NCBI RefSeq assembly: GCF_002776525.5
Contig: NC_045443.1
Coordinates: 60,844,016-60,908,015, forward strand
Origin: Piliocolobus tephrosceles
Taxonomy: Eukaryota; Chordata; Mammalia; Primates; Cercopithecidae
Direction: 5' to 3'
Length of the DNA stretch: 64,000 nt
How positions within the stretch are numbered: the stretch's first letter is position 1; the number at the start of each line of letters is the position of its first letter. Positions 1-13,103 of the stretch are shown one piece after another. The position numbers were made by a program, and so were the translations under genes. The notes under the pieces were generated by a model. That model was not told the origin of the DNA. It did no database searches and was given only the letters and a program-made list of their open reading frames with translations.

Positions 1-297
1 TTTGTATTGGTTTGACTGACACATTCTTTCATTATAGGCAGGCTACAAGTGATAACCAATTATTTGAGGGTTGATTACATATGGAACCATAATATGGGAT
101 TTAATTATATGTAGTGCTTTTAACTCTATTTCAGAAAGAAAGACAGAAATATGACTCCTTATTCACCACTGAATCAGTAACGTCATCCGTAGGCTGTGCT
201 CAGAATATTAATGCATGAATACATACAGGGCAAACTGAACTTCTGGATGAGCCTGATGAAGCCCTGTCACTTCTGGGCAGCGTCGCGTGTGACTCAG

Positions 298-755
298 TTA
301 TTGAGAGCACAGACTCTGGAGCCAGACTATCTTAGTTCAAATTCTTTTATTTTTTTGAAACAGAGTCTTGCTCTGTCACCAAGGCTGGAGTGCAGTGGTG
401 CAGTCTCGGCTCACTGCAACCTCCACCTCCCAGGTTCAAGCGATTCTCCTGCCTCAGCCTACCAAATAGCTGCGATTATAGGCGCCCATCACCACTCCCG
501 GCTAACTGACCTCATGATCCGCCTGACTCGGCCTCCAAAACTGCTGGGATTACAGGTGTGAGCCACCGCACCTGGCCTAGTTCAAATTCTTCTGTCACTT
601 TGCTGTCTGACCTTGGGCAAGTTTTTTAACCTGTTTCAGTTTCCTCACGTTTAAGGCAAATAATAGTTCATATTTCACAGGATTATTCCAAAGATTAAAT
701 GTGTTAATAAATTACAGGGCTTACAATATAGTATCTAACACGTAATAATCACTAT
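298..755 (+). mobile_element. MIR element split by an Alu
   Basis: GAGAGCACAGACTCTGGAGC lies left of the Alu, and CTGTCTGACCTTGGGCAAG and TTTCAGTTTCCTCACGTTT lie right of it. The two halves join at the 13-bp duplication AGTTCAAATTCTT. Confidence 0.8.
347..578 (-). mobile_element. AluS-type, internally deleted
   Basis: Flanked by a perfect 13-bp duplication AGTTCAAATTCTT (334-346, 579-591) inside a MIR. The middle around the A-rich linker is deleted. Confidence 0.9.
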
Positions 756-1450
756 AGAAGTCTTGTTGCTATTTTCTTATTTTTAGTGTTACTTAACTAA
801 GTACTGCAACATCTTCCTACTAGCAGTTCTCCTTTTTCTGTTTCCATTACTGTCTCTTATCCCTCCATCATGTACCTGCCCACAAATGCCTTATTGATGC
901 ATTCTTTATATTAATATGTTCAATTCAGTTTTAAGCTAGCCTGAGACCCATTCTGTCTCTTGAAGGAACTTTGCCTACCACTACTCAAAACCATCATATG
1001 TTGATTTACAGTTTAATCTCATAGGACAATTTTATTTTTAATTTCTTAGGAGGAAACTTACTTCTACTGAGCGTGGCTTTTGCTCATCCCCCAAAGACTG
1101 CCTTCAGAATCCTATCATTTCTCTGTATAGTCATTACCACAGGCTTATAAATGTCTACCCATTTGGTAAAACAAAAGGTAGATCATAAATTATTAGTTGT
1201 TATCAAGATTCGATTATAACATCTTCAATGAGCATCTGCTGCTTATGAAAGAGTTGAACTTATTTCCAAAGATCATGATAGAATAAAACATGTCGGATGG
1301 CATTTTTAGAATTTCCAGACATTACTTTCGTAAGAAGTTAGCTCACTATGAATGAAAGTGTTTATAGATAACATTAATGGTTAATGACATGACATTTATT
1401 TAGGTCAAATGCTGGAGCATAAATCAGTGCAGATCCCAAATAAAATTTTC

Positions 1451-1754
1451 TTTTTTTTTTTTTTTTTTTTTTTGAGACGGAGTCTCGCTCTGCCGCCCAG
1501 GCTGGAGTGCAGTGGCCGGATCTCAGCTCACTGCAAGCTCTGCCTCCTGGGTTTACGCCATTCTCCTGCCTCAGCCTCCCGAGTAGCTGGGACTACAGGC
1601 GCCCACCACCTCGCCCGGCTAGTTTTTTGTATTTTTAATAGAGACGGGGTTTCACCGTGTTAGCCAGGATGGTCTCGATCTCCTGACCTCCTGATCCACC
1701 CGTCTCGGCCTCCCAAAGTGCTGGGATTACAGGCTTGAGCCACCACGCCCGGCC
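1451..1754 (-). mobile_element. AluYR-type (Old World monkey lineage)
   Basis: GTGGCCGGATCTCAGCTCAC, CGGCTAGTTTTTTGTA and ACAGGCTTGAGCC. Flanked by CAAATAAAATTTTC (1437-1450 and 1758-1771). Confidence 0.92.
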
Positions 1755-1859
1755 TCACAAATAAAATTTTCATTGGTAAACAAAGACAAAAGTTTTTCAG
1801 AATGCCACATTTATTCTTTTAATGTTAAAATATCCTTTAAAAAATAGTAGTGATAGTGA

Positions 1860-2240
1860 TGGCCGGTGCTTATAAAGAGCTTACTATGCGCCAAACAGTT
1901 CTATACACTTAATAACTTAATTTGTTTAATCCTTACCACAACCCAATGAAGTATCATTGTTTACATTTTGCAAGTTAGGAAACTAAGACACAAAGAGATT
2001 AAATAACTTCCCCACAGCCACAAACTAATAATTATAACAAATAACATCTAACATTTACCTAGCTCTTACTATGCTTGAGACTCTATTATTCAGTGCTCAC
2101 AAGGATCCATGAAGCGGGTACTGTGCTTACCTCGTTTGAGCACTGAAAGGCTAAGTACCTGGCCTAAGGTTACATACTTCTAATTAGTGGGTAAAGCCAA
2201 AAGTCAAGCACTACACTCTTGACTAAGGGACTATTCTGAG
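1860..2240 (-). mobile_element. Two adjacent antisense MIR elements
   Basis: 1860-2030 (GCTTACTATGCGCCAAACAG, GTTAGGAAACTAAGACACA) and 2040-2240 (CTTACTATGCTTGAGACTC, GTACCTGGCCTAAGGTTAC). Confidence 0.6.
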
Positions 2241-2664
2241 TAAGAGGCAGTCGGGATTTTTATTTTTAATGTCTTAAAAAGTTGATGATTCTGTATTGGT
2301 CCCTAAAGATCATTTTCAGTTTTTTGTAGTAAGTGGAATCTTGAAATCTAAGAACTGATGAACTAAGCAGTGTCCTAGAGTAACAACTCTGAGTTCACAC
2401 CTTATCCAGTGTAATATTTAGAAACCTTGTTTTAAAAATGCACTATTTTGATATATTTTTGGTTTGACAGAAGACAGCTGCTGAAACTCTCATCACTCCT
2501 GTTCAGCCAAAGTCTCACCCAAACCCATGTAGTCAAGATAAAGAAATGATAAATTGCCAGCTCTTGGCTCTTATGCCTCTTCAAAGATTAATGAGCATTC
2601 AGGCTGCTTAGAAGGCATCCAGCTGTGGGTGAGATTGGCTTCCAGCCAAGCAGAGTAAACACTG

Positions 2665-2960
2665 AGGCCCACAGTCTTGTCCCAGCTCTGCTGCTGGCGT
2701 GCTATGAGATTTCCCAGCCTTCTGGGGTCTTATTGTCTTATTTTAAAATGGAAAGAATCCTGAGTCAACAGCAACATTGAAGTAGTTGCTGTGTTCCAGG
2801 GGCTTTTACAGATATTAGCTCAGTGAATTTTAATCCTCACAACCACCCTGTGCAGCTGGTGGTATTACTCCCATTTTGCAAATGAAAACCTTGATGTTCT
2901 GAGAGAGTAAATGACTAGTAAACAGTAAAGATGGGATTGAGCCATGGTCCTTCCTTTAAC
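2665..2960. mobile_element. MIR fragments, one sense and one antisense
   Basis: 2670-2750 reads in sense (CCCAGCTCTGCTGCTGG and the ATTTCCCAGCC region). 2780-2960 reads antisense (TAATCCTCACAACCACCCTG, CCCATTTTGCAAATGAAAAC). Confidence 0.5.
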
Positions 2961-3047
2961 ATGATAGATTAATCCACATGATCTAGAAGTCACCTCCAAT
3001 ATTAAATATACTCGATTCTATAATGTCATGTTGAATTATTTTCTTTT

Positions 3048-3210
3048 TAAGAGATGGGGGTCTTGCTATGTTGCCCAGACTGGAGTGCAGTGACTGTTCA
3101 CAGACAAGATCATAGCATACTACAGCCTCGAACTCCTGGGCTCAAGAGATCCTCCTGCCCCAGCCTTCTGAGTAGCTGGAAATATAGGTATGCAACACTG
3201 GCCTGGCATC
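3048..3210 (-). mobile_element. Alu monomer or AluJ remnant
   Basis: GAGATGGGGGTCTTGCTATG through GAGTAGCTGG. Strongly diverged, one arm only. Confidence 0.75.
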
Positions 3211-4856
3211 ATGCTGAATTCTTAAATGGAGTCATTTTTAGAAATTCTTATTAATGCTTTGGGTCTAGAATTTTTTTCCTAATCTGCTATAACCCAGTTA
3301 TAACCTCATCTTGACTTTTAAATGTTTTTAGATTTTAATATCCTCTTTATAGTAATTTAATTATAATTTTGCCATAATCCCTGTTAACTGTGATTTAACT
3401 GTTGCACATCTAATGTGCCCAATTCTTGATTATCTTTCAAAGTTTTTAATTTTTTTAACTGTGTGACTTTTCAGGGTTATGTTTACTACTTAGTGAATTT
3501 TAGGCATAGGGTGCACAGTGCATGTATATACTTGAAGGGTTCTCTGATGCTTTTGCTTACACAAACTAAATTAATAGCCCCCTTTTGCTATACTCATAAT
3601 TATGAAAAAAAAGAGTGAAGTCTTGCAATAAAAGCATACCTGATGCGTGAAATTATAATAGAAGCAAATAAAAAAGAAAACCTTTTCTCCCCTAAATCTA
3701 ATATATAATATTTCTACAATAGACATTCATCTCTTGGTGATACATTTAGGAGATTTTATATACTTAGGAAACTAAAATTGCCTTTAGCTACAGGTAAGCT
3801 GCCTAAATAGTAGTAGAAATGGAGAGAAGTGGGATGGAAAACAAATATTTACGACCAAAAGGAATAACAACTTAGCTGTCTTTGAAAAGATAAATTTGAT
3901 TCACATAGGATAGTATTATATTATTTTCTCTTCAGAACACAGTTTGTCATAGAATGGATCATAAATAGTCTGAATGAACACTGAATAATTTTTTTAGATT
4001 ATCGCCCTTACCTAAAAAGAACTTTGGTATAGATAAAAATTAGAATATCAAGTAAACAACTTCTTACAATACTGAAGCCTACTTAATAAGAGAATTGCTA
4101 TTGCTTGAATCAGTCATCGGCTGATGACTCATCTCTTAAATTAGGCCTCAACTACAGAGCAAAGAGATCCTTGCTTGGAGGGTTATGTATGATATAAGAG
4201 AAAGGAGGTCGCCATCAGTGAAAGGTCTTTCTTGTAGCCTTTAAGTGATAACTTTTCATGTTACTGGTACACTCCAGTAGGATTTTCTGGGGCCAGCTAA
4301 ATCCACCTAGCATGAATTCCAAAATGCCACATCATAAGGTAGATTATTCACAGTTGGAGGTCTAGCCCTTACTCCCGTTTCCTCTCTCTGTTGATGTGTA
4401 GCTGCTGTAGGACACTCAGATCTCTATTATAGTCCACTCTGCTCTGTTCATTACCCAAGGAAATGGTTTCTCCACAGTTCTTGTTCTCAGTTTCTTACTA
4501 AGTTGTCAGTCATATTGCTTAAAACTTTGACCACCAAAATATCATTGCTCCCTAGCTTGGGAAAATGTATTTATACTGGCATTAAATGTATAATTCTCAA
4601 AAATTAAAATATTAAATAAATTGAGAGGTCAAAGTATCCATTAATTCATTTTCTACTAAATAATTGTTGAGCACCTCCTAATGTTTAATTTATTTCCCCT
4701 TTCCTCCTTCCTAGTCTATGGAAATGGGCATTAGTATCTCCTTGCAAACTCAGACAAACTAATAGCTGAAGGGGGTAGTGGATTTATTTATAAAGTTATT
4801 AATTTATGTACTGCTTGGAGCAACATAAGTAATATCTTATTCCTAAAGGGCCTTTC

Positions 4857-5003
4857 GACTGGGCATGGTGGCTCACTCCCATAATCCCAGCACTGTGGGA
4901 GGCCAAGGCAGGAGGATCACTTGAGCCTGGGAGTTTGAGGTCAGCCTGGGCAACATAGTGAAACCCCATGTTTTTTCATTTAAAAAAAATTAAAAATAAA
5001 ACA
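4857..5003 (+). mobile_element. Alu left monomer (FLAM-like)
   Basis: GGCATGGTGGCTCACTCCCA to an A-rich tail; no right arm. Confidence 0.8.
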
Positions 5004-5196
5004 GAGGGCCTTTCCATAGTTTTCACTGTAGTAGAATAAATAAATATCTGATTTGTCAGCAAAATATGTGAAAGCAAGATCTTATGATACCCTCACCTGG
5101 GAAGTAAAAAATACCTGTATTTTGATATGTTAATATATGGGTGATAGAACAAGCTGCAGAGGAGGCTAAAAATTTATTTTTAAAATATCAAAATAT

Positions 5197-5485
5197 AGAC
5201 TGGGCGTGGTAGCTCCCGCCTGTAATCCCAGCACTTTGGGAGGCCAAAGCAGGCAGATCATTTGAGCTCAGGAGTTTGAGACCAGCCTAGGCAACATGGA
5301 GAAACTGTATCTCTACAAGAAATACAAAAATTAGCGCCTGTTGTCCCAGCTACTTTTGGGGCTGAGGTGGGAGAATAGCTTGAGCCTGGGAGGTCAAGGC
5401 TCCAAGTGAGCTGTGATCACGTGACTGCTTTCCTGCCTGGGCGACAGACCCTGTGCCAAAAAAAGAAAAAGAAAAGAAGAAGAAG
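5197..5485 (+). mobile_element. AluJ-type
   Basis: Both arms present; ends in a (GAA)-rich tail that abuts the next Alu. Confidence 0.9.
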
Positions 5486-5486
5486 G

Positions 5487-5762
5487 GCCAGGCATAGTGG
5501 CTCACACCTGGAATCCCAGCAGTTTGGGAGGCTGAGGTAGGAGGATTGCTTGAGCCCAGGGGCTCAAGACCAGCCTAGGAAACATGGTGAAACCCTGTCT
5601 CTACAAAAAACACAAAAACTGTGTGTGTGGCAGCACAAACCTGTAGTCCCAGCTACTAGGGAGGATCACTTGAGCCTGCGAGGTCAAGGCTGCAGTGAGC
5701 CTAGATTGCACCACTGCACTCCAGCCTGGGTGACAGAGCGAGACTGTGTCTCAAAAAAAAAA
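5487..5762 (+). mobile_element. AluJ-type
   Basis: Head-to-tail with the preceding Alu; complete arms with a shortened middle. Confidence 0.9.
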
Positions 5763-6009
5763 TACTACTAAAATATAAAAGTTGGGCTATTTCTATGTTT
5801 ATAACACCTTTCCTTAATGAGAGCTGAATTTATAGGCTGTATCATTCAAAATGTATAATAATTGAACCCAATGTTAAATATAACGCCAGACTCATTTCTC
5901 CTCTATTTGAGCATTTATCTATATGAACTTTAATCTACAGCCATTTAAACTGCTAATATTTAAATATACCCAAATTATTTCCTATAAAATTATACGAAAT
6001 TGTTTTTTA

Positions 6010-6620
6010 ATGTTTTAATTTTTTAACTTATTTTTGAAATAATTTTAGACTTAACAAAAATATTGCAAAAATGGTACCAAAAAAAATCCGTTATACCTTT
6101 CATCCAGATTCCTCAAATGCTAACATCTTACATAATTACAGTATAATTATTTTTTTTAGGAAAACAACATTGATATAAAACTATTATCTAATTTACACAT
6201 ACATTCCCACTGCTGTCTCTTTTCTGGCCCAGTTTCCAATCCAGAATCACATGGTGTGCTTGGTTTCATATCTTCCTTGGCTTCAGCCAGTCTGTGACAG
6301 TTTCTCAGTCTTTGTTGACCTTGTGACTTATGAAGAGTACTGCCCATTTATTTTGTAGAATGTCCTTTAGTTTGGGTTTGTCTGATGTTTCCTCACAGTT
6401 CAATTCAGGTTATGTATTTTGGTTCCGAATACCTCAGAAACAACATTGTGTCATCCTCGGTGTGTCATATTTGTTCCCATTACTGATTATGTTAACTTTG
6501 ATCACTTGGCTAAGGTGCAGTCTGCCTGGTTTGTTCACTGTAAAGTTACTGTTTTTCCCATTGTCATTTTTACTAGGAGATTCTCTGGGACTGTGTAAAT
6601 AACCTGTTTTTCAATATGAT
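6010..6620. mobile_element. Old mammalian L1 3'-region fragment
   Basis: Diverged but recognisable L1M-type text: AACAAAAATATTGCAAAAAT, CTGTGACAGTTTCTCAGTCT, TTTTGTAGAATGTCCTTTAG and GGGTTTGTCTGATGTTTCCT. Orientation is not certain. Confidence 0.55.
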
Positions 6621-7083
6621 TACAAGGTCCCAGAGTATCTCCTTTTCACCCACAAATTTTAGCACCCACATAAATACCCAAAGACAAATAATGAAACAAA
6701 TGCCATTCATTGAATCAGTCATCAGCTGATTATTCATCTCTTAAATTAGGCCTCATCTTCAGGACAAGGAGTAAAATGTTTAGTAGTCTTAAACGTTTGA
6801 ATTTCAAGAAACAAAATAAAAGGAGCACATAATTTGAATATATGAATTATTTTGGAACAAAGAATTAAATTGTTTGTTATAAGCAAGTAAATACATAAAA
6901 AACAACCAAGAAAACCTCATAAAAATCCCCAGAATTACGGGATAAAAATTTAAAAATAAAGTGTAATCCCAATAAGACTTTAGTGTTGACTATTCATTAG
7001 AAAAAAAGGCTACTGCAATAGTCCTGTCAATAAAAAAAAAAGAAATTGATAAAATAAAAAAGCCAACTATTAGAAGAGTTTAA

Positions 7084-7397
7084 GGCCGGGTGCGGTGGCT
7101 GGCCATGCACAGTGACTCATGCCTGTAATCCCAGCACTTTGGGAGGCTGAGACAGGCAGATCACCTTAGGTCTGGAGTTTGAGACCAGCCTGGCCAACAT
7201 GGTGAAACCCTGTCTCTATTAAAACTACAAAAATTATCCAGGTGTGGTGGCACACACCTGTAGTCCTAGCTACTTGGGAGATGAGACAGGAGAATTGCTT
7301 AAACGCAGAAGGCAGGGGTTGCAGTGAGCAGAGATTGCACCATTGCACTCCAGCCTAGGTGACAAGAGTGAAATGCTATCTCAAAAAAAAAAAAAAG
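7084..7397 (+). mobile_element. AluS-type with duplicated 5' end
   Basis: The start is read twice (GGCCGGGTGCGGTGGCT, then GGCCATGCACAGTGACTCA), followed by a normal Alu. Confidence 0.9.
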
Positions 7398-7438
7398 GAG
7401 TTTAGGAGGCAAAAATTTTTTTAAAAAGTAAGTAACAG

Positions 7439-7731
7439 GCCAAGTGTGGTAGCTAACGCGTGTAATCCCAGAACTTTGGGAGGCTGAGGTGAGCGGATCA
7501 CCTGAGGTCAGGAGTTCGAGACCAGCCTGGCCAACATGGTGAAACCCTGTCTCTATTAAAAACACAGACAAAAAAAAATTAACTGGGTGTGGTGGTGCGC
7601 GCTTGTAATCCCAGCTACTTGGGAGGCTAAGGCAGACTAGAACCTGGGAGGCGAAGGTTGCAGTGAGCTGAGATCGCACCATTGCACTCCAGCCTGGGGA
7701 ACAAGAGCAAAACTCCATCTCAAAAAAAAAA
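7439..7731 (+). mobile_element. AluS-type
   Basis: GCCAAGTGTGGTAGCTAACG to an A-tail; both arms, small right-arm deletion. Confidence 0.9.
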
Positions 7732-7743
7732 GAATGAATCAAT

Positions 7744-7965
7744 ATAGTCATTCCTTGGTGTATGTGGGGGACTGATTTGGGGGCAGTATGCCAAAATCTG
7801 CACATAATCAAGTTCTGCAGTATAGGAACAGTTGGTCCTACCTTTTAGTAAGGTTTTGCATCCTGCTAATACTGTATTTTCCATCAATTTGGTTGAAAAA
7901 AGAAAATCAGTGTATAAGTGGACCTGTTCATTCCAAACCTGTGTTAAGGGTCACCTGTATATTGG
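7744..7965. mobile_element. Tigger-type (TcMar) short DNA transposon remnant
   Basis: Contains AGTCATTCCTTGGTGTATGT near the start, TGCATCCTGCTAATACTGTA, then GTATAAGTGGACCTGTTCA and AAGGGTCACCTGTA near the end, as in MER44/Tigger-like elements. The family assignment is from memory. Confidence 0.55.
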
Positions 7966-8440
7966 ATTCCAAAAATACATTGTTTCCACAATCAGCATTA
8001 AACTCAATATTTGAATGATTTCTCTGGACTTTCTAAGTATCGAAAAGTACTTATTAGGAGCAAAGTTTTTAACTACATCAGTAGCAGAAGAGAGAATACT
8101 AAAAATTATAAGTTCTAATTATTAAATATATGTCAAGACATCGAGAAAAGCAAATCACTTTTAAAATTCTGGATATGAGTTCTTAATATATATTTATTCT
8201 TCAGTTAATTGAATTTTATGATTGATGCTTGACTAATAACCTTAGGAATGAAAGTGTAGCATTCATCATGTGGAAGTGTACTATATCTCATACATAAGCC
8301 TCACTTTGCAAAATAAATGTATAGCAAGAAAGTTATTAAATTGGATTTTTGTAACTTGATTTATATTTTCAATGCAGTAGGAGAACTTAGGTAAACTGGT
8401 AGAGCAAATAACTTTCTTAAAGAAAATTACTGGTTATGCA

Positions 8441-9500
8441 TTCAGTATTTACTGAGTGCCTACTGTTTAGTTCATAGTAGGCTCTGAAGATTTTCATAAT
8501 GAATAAAATGCCTTCTCCTAACCTCAAGAAGTTCACAGACTAGTGGATGAGACAAACACATAAATTATATTTTCTTTTTCTTTTTCTTTTTTGAGACAGT
8601 CTTGCTCTGTCATCCAGGCTGGAGTGCAGTGGCACGATCTTGGCTCACTGCAACCTCCACCTCCTAGGTTCAAGCAATTCTCCTGCCTCGGCCTCCCAAG
8701 TAGCTGGGATTACAGGCACCCGCCACCATGCCCAGCTAATTTTTGTATTTTTAGTACAGACGGGGTTTTACCATGTTGGCCAGGCTGGTCTCGAACTCCT
8801 GACCTCAGGTGATCCACTCGCCTCAGCCTCCCAAAGTGCTGGGATTACAGGCGTGAGCCACCGTGTCCAGCCTTATAAATTATTTTCATACCATATAGAA
8901 AGCATAATGATAAGAATATGCATACTCTACCGTGTTTGTTGTTATGGAAATACAGAAGAAAAGCAATTAACTCAATCTGAGTAGAGTTAGAGGTGTGGGG
9001 CCTATCAACAAAGGTTTCCTAAGGGAGGTGATAGCTGAGCAGTCTTTAAAATGAGTAGAAGTTAGCAAGGCAGAAAAAAGATTATATTCCCAGCACAGGT
9101 GACATCAGAGGCTCGTAACTGATCAACTTGGGTTTGTGCATGGAATTGCAAACCAATTAGTATTCCTAGAGCATGAAGAAAAGGTAGGGTAGCTGAGATT
9201 GGGAGGATTGAGCAAGGGCCAGATCATGGTGGGCCTTGTATGTACCACATTAAGGCTCTTGGACTTTATTCTAGGGTAGTGAAAAGCAGTTGAGGATGAT
9301 TAAGCAGGATAGTGGTATTGTCATGTGTTTGTGTGTGTAGATTTCCCTAGCAGCCTTGGGGGAAAGTGATTTGAAGGATACAGCTGACTGCAGGCAGACC
9401 AAGTAGGATATTGGAAGTATCCAACAGAGATAAAACTAATGCATGAAATAGGGAAGTGTTGGTGGGTCAGAGCCGGGGACAAATTCCAGAAATATTTAGG
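8441..9500 (-). mobile_element. L2 LINE 3' region, antisense, split by an Alu
   Basis: Pieces 8441-8565 and 8873-9500 match reverse L2 text: TTACTGAGTGCCTACTGTTT, GTTCACAGACTAGTGGATGA, CAAGGGCCAGATCATGGTGG and GGCCTTGTATGTACC. No open frame. Confidence 0.65.
8571..8872 (-). mobile_element. AluS-type
   Basis: Full length with a TTTTTC-rich lead; splits the antisense L2. Confidence 0.92.
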
Positions 9501-10239
9501 AGCAAAATGGTCAGAATTTAGGGATTAATTAGATGGGAAGATGAGAGAGAGAAACATCTGACAAGTCCCTAGTTTCTAGTCTGCATGAGTAGGTACCTAA
9601 TGTGACACAAAGATAGAAAATACAAAAACATGAGCAAATTTGTCCACTGTTCTCTAGCCCACCATCCAAGATCTACCTACTTCCTCTGTCTCAGCAGACA
9701 ACCCTGCCTCCTCTTTCATCAGGAAAATTGAGGACATCATAATGATCTCTCTCAACTAGCTGTTCTAACATGTACCTACTCTCTATCTGGTCCCTCACGC
9801 ATCCTTATCTCTTTCCAAGCTCTCAAACATTGAGTGATCTTTCCTGGCTCAAGTAAAGCCCACCACCTATGCATCCCATCTGCTTCTAGGACCTTGTTCC
9901 ATGCATTACTTTCTTGCTCTCCTTTATTCTCTACTTCTTCATCCATTATTGCTTTATCGCCTTCTCTTCAAAACTTTCAGAATCGTTGTCTATACTCATT
10001 GTAATCACTTCCTTACTTCTCAACCCATTGCAGTTTGACTAACAGACTTCCCAACATACATATATACATATATACTAACCAAGTATCTAAGTCTAATGAA
10101 ATTTTTTTGAGCCTTAAAGTTTCATCTTTTAGATCTGTGGTTCCTTGATGGAGGCACTGTGGGACATCACAAATACGGGAAACACTGATACTTGACATCT
10201 GTCATGCCCCGTGCAAACTGCAAGTTCAAAGTAGTACAG

Positions 10240-10780
10240 TTTCAACATTAGATCACCCTGCATTTATTTCAGCAATGTCAGGACTTTGTGAAGCTGGGTT
10301 TTCCATGGTTGCCGTGATAAAATGCATGTACTGCACAAAAATCAGTGTGGAATAGGAAATGACACTCACAGTGTCCACGAATTCCAAGGTTTGAGAAGTT
10401 GTATAGTGCTCAGCAGGTGCACACATGCTATTAAATACTTGTGATTAGTTAAGAATGAAATAGGAATATGATTTTTTCTTTTAGTGTCTATTATTTTTTA
10501 AGTCACTTTTAAGCTGTTAGGACATAGATACTTACTAGGTTGTTTAGACCTAATGACTTTAAAAATTGAACTGTTAAGCATTTCTTTTAGCTTGGGAGAC
10601 ACTGAAAAATTTACAGGAACACTAAAGGTGCTGAGAACCTCTGACCTACACCTTAGCTTCCCAGTATTGATCCCTTGGCTTTCACCATTACCAAAACACA
10701 GGGAGCTGTAGACATCCAAGACCAAGACAGTATAAATGTGCCCTTGAACGAATCATACTTCATTTTGTTAATTTGTGTGG
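10240..10780 (+). mobile_element. hAT (Charlie-like) transposase C-terminal remnant
   Basis: From about 10261 one frame reads AFISAMSGLCEAGFSMVAVI followed by KCMYCTKISVE and a stop. This matches the CEAGFS(T)-x-A(I/M)K motif near the C-terminus of hAT transposases and of the host genes derived from them (ZBED5/FAM200 group). Several stops follow, so it is dead. The end toward 10780 is poorly defined. Confidence 0.5.
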
Positions 10781-10869
10781 ATCAACAAAATTAGAAAGAT
10801 ATTCCTTTCACATGAAAGTTACATTTGAGAATATCTTCATATATTTTATTTTAATACGTTGACTAAAAC

Positions 10870-11166
10870 CTTTTTTTTTTTTTTTTTTTGAGACAACGTC
10901 TCATTGTCACCCAGGCTGAAGTGCAGTGCGTGATCTCAGCTCACTGCAGCCTTAACTTCCTGGACTCAAGTGATCCTCCTGCTTCAGCCTCCTGAGTAGC
11001 TGGGACTACAGGCATGCACCACCATGCCCAGCTAATTTTTGTATTTTTTGTAGAGGTGGGTTTTCACCATATCGTGTAGGCTGGTCTCGAACTCTGGACT
11101 CAAGCGATCCACCTACCTCAGCCGACTAAAGTGCTGGGATTACAGGCATGAGCCACCACACCCAGC
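10870..11166 (-). mobile_element. AluJ-type
   Basis: Poly(T) lead, then CAGCCTTAACTTCCTGGACT, typical of older Alus. Confidence 0.9.
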
Positions 11167-11224
11167 TGTATGGCACTCTAAAATTGTTTGGGCACATGAT
11201 ATATATGGGCTTAATGTCAATCAA

Positions 11225-11345
11225 ATTTGAGTTCAACCTGTACCATTTCCTATCTAGTGTCAGCTAGCTTTATGCAAGTCATAGAACCTCTCTCACGGTT
11301 TCCTTTTTTTCCTTCATAAAATTGGCCTAACATGGGGAAGGAGGA
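11225..11345 (+). mobile_element. MIR fragment
   Basis: TTTGAGTTCAACCTGTACC, TATGCAAGTCATAGAACCTC and ACGGTTTCC follow MIR order with many substitutions. Confidence 0.45.
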
Positions 11346-11714
11346 CTGGAAGACTTTCTCATGCTCTAAGAATTATACCTGCTTATATTTCTAAAAGAGA
11401 AATATTAAGTATTCAAATGCTATCAATAATAAATATTTTAAGCATACCATAATTATCATCATCATTGCTAGTTTTTCTAGCCCCTCAGATTCTGCGTATT
11501 ATCTTAAATTACTAAATTATCACTGAATCATTAGTCATTGCCGGTGCTAGATACTGTCCAAGGCAAATATAGTCCTCAAAACATAGTCCTGGTCCCTGTA
11601 TGTTATATAATTTTAGAATAATGTCATATAAATCATGTGGTACATGTATACATCGTAAAATATATATTTAGATTTTGTGTTTTAACTAATACCTATTTAC
11701 TCTAGTATTTGTTA

Positions 11715-11930
11715 ACCATGGTGTTATGGAAAAGCTTAAGCTCTGAAGTGAGACAGAGCTTGGTTGAGAACTCAGCATTGCCATTCCAAGCTGTGCAGCT
11801 AAAGTGCAATTTCACAAATGCCAGTGAGAGAATAATGGACTCCTCAGAGTTGTTGTGGGGGTTGATGATGACCCATGCAAAGTGCTTATGTATCATGTAT
11901 ATAAAAGGCATTGAACAAATGTTAGTTTTT
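11715..11930 (+). mobile_element. MIR element
   Basis: GGAAAAGCTTAAGCTCTGAAG through GGCATTGAACAAATGTTAG follows the MIR consensus. The open frames here on both strands are incidental. Confidence 0.5.
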
Positions 11931-12222
11931 ATCCCCAGCAGTAGTAAGAAGCAATGAAAGCAGGATTTGGGCATATTTGTGCTGAAAATTAAAATATTCT
12001 ATCAGGATATAAAGAAATGGTTTAAGCAGGTTGTAAAGAATCCAGGATAAGAGTGACTGATTTTAAGATGAATTAAATGGTATTTGTTACATTTAATTCA
12101 TACTAGTGAAAATATTTCAATGGTACTGATTGTTCTAGGCAGCACTTAATATGAAAAAAAATGAGTTATAATACATATTCCTTTAATGATAACTTTTTTT
12201 AAATACAGTTTAAACAAGAGAG

Positions 12223-12512
12223 TAGGCTGTGTGCGGTGGCTCATACCTGTAATCCCAGCACTTTGGAAGGCCAAGGAAGGTGAATCATTTGAGGTCAGGA
12301 ATTCAAGACCAGCCTGGCCAACATGGCAAAACCCTGTCTCTACTAAAAATACAAAAATTAGCTGGGCATGGTGGCATGCACCTGCAGTCTCAGCTACTCA
12401 GGAGCTGAGGTACGAGAATTGAACCCAGGAGGTGGAGGCTGCTGTGAGCTGAGATCATGCCACTGCACTCCAGCCTGAGCAACAGAGTGAGACTCTCTCA
12501 AGAAAAAAAAGA
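12223..12512 (+). mobile_element. AluS-type
   Basis: Complete, from GGCTGTGTGCGGTGGCTC to an A-rich tail. Confidence 0.9.
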
Positions 12513-13103
12513 AGTAATACAACAAATTCCCATTTACTCAAAACTAACAAATTTCATCTCTCTGTCATATTTGCTTCAGATATTTAACTTTCCTGTTAAA
12601 AGAATTAAATACTTTCAATAAGGGTAAAGCTCCCTTTATACTGTTTTCTAGTCCCTTTCCTCTTCCTTCCTCCTCAGATAGAATCGCTATTATGAATTTG
12701 ATGTGGATCCTCTCATTCAAATTTTTATATTAATACTGATCCTAAATATATATGCGTAAATAATTTTTATGACTATACTTTCAAGTTTATGTATAATTAT
12801 ATTTCGTGAGTGTCCTAATCCTTGCTTTTATAACATTATATTTTTGAGATATAACATTCATGGAATGTTTATAATGCCATTCTTCATTTCTCAATTTGTC
12901 AACACTTTCTCATCCATTGATTCAGATGAAGAGTGTAATAGCTCACACTATAAAAGGGTTGAGAACTACTGACTTTAAATACCTTTCTGGTTTGAACTAC
13001 ACCATTATTTTAAGAGTTCCATGCTATTATATTTCTTTGCTTAAGAGTTTAAATTCTAGCCAGCATTCATTTTCACTGTGGTTAAAACAACAACAGAAAA
13101 AAA

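Noticed and set aside
7299..7811. A 170-codon open frame on the minus strand
   Set aside because: It is the antisense reading of two Alu elements (typical Alu-encoded text such as SPGWSAMVRSQLTATFASQV), as are most open frames of 60-160 codons in this window.
11702..11974. Overlapping 80-90 codon frames on both strands
   Set aside because: They overlie a MIR element and show no known protein motif.
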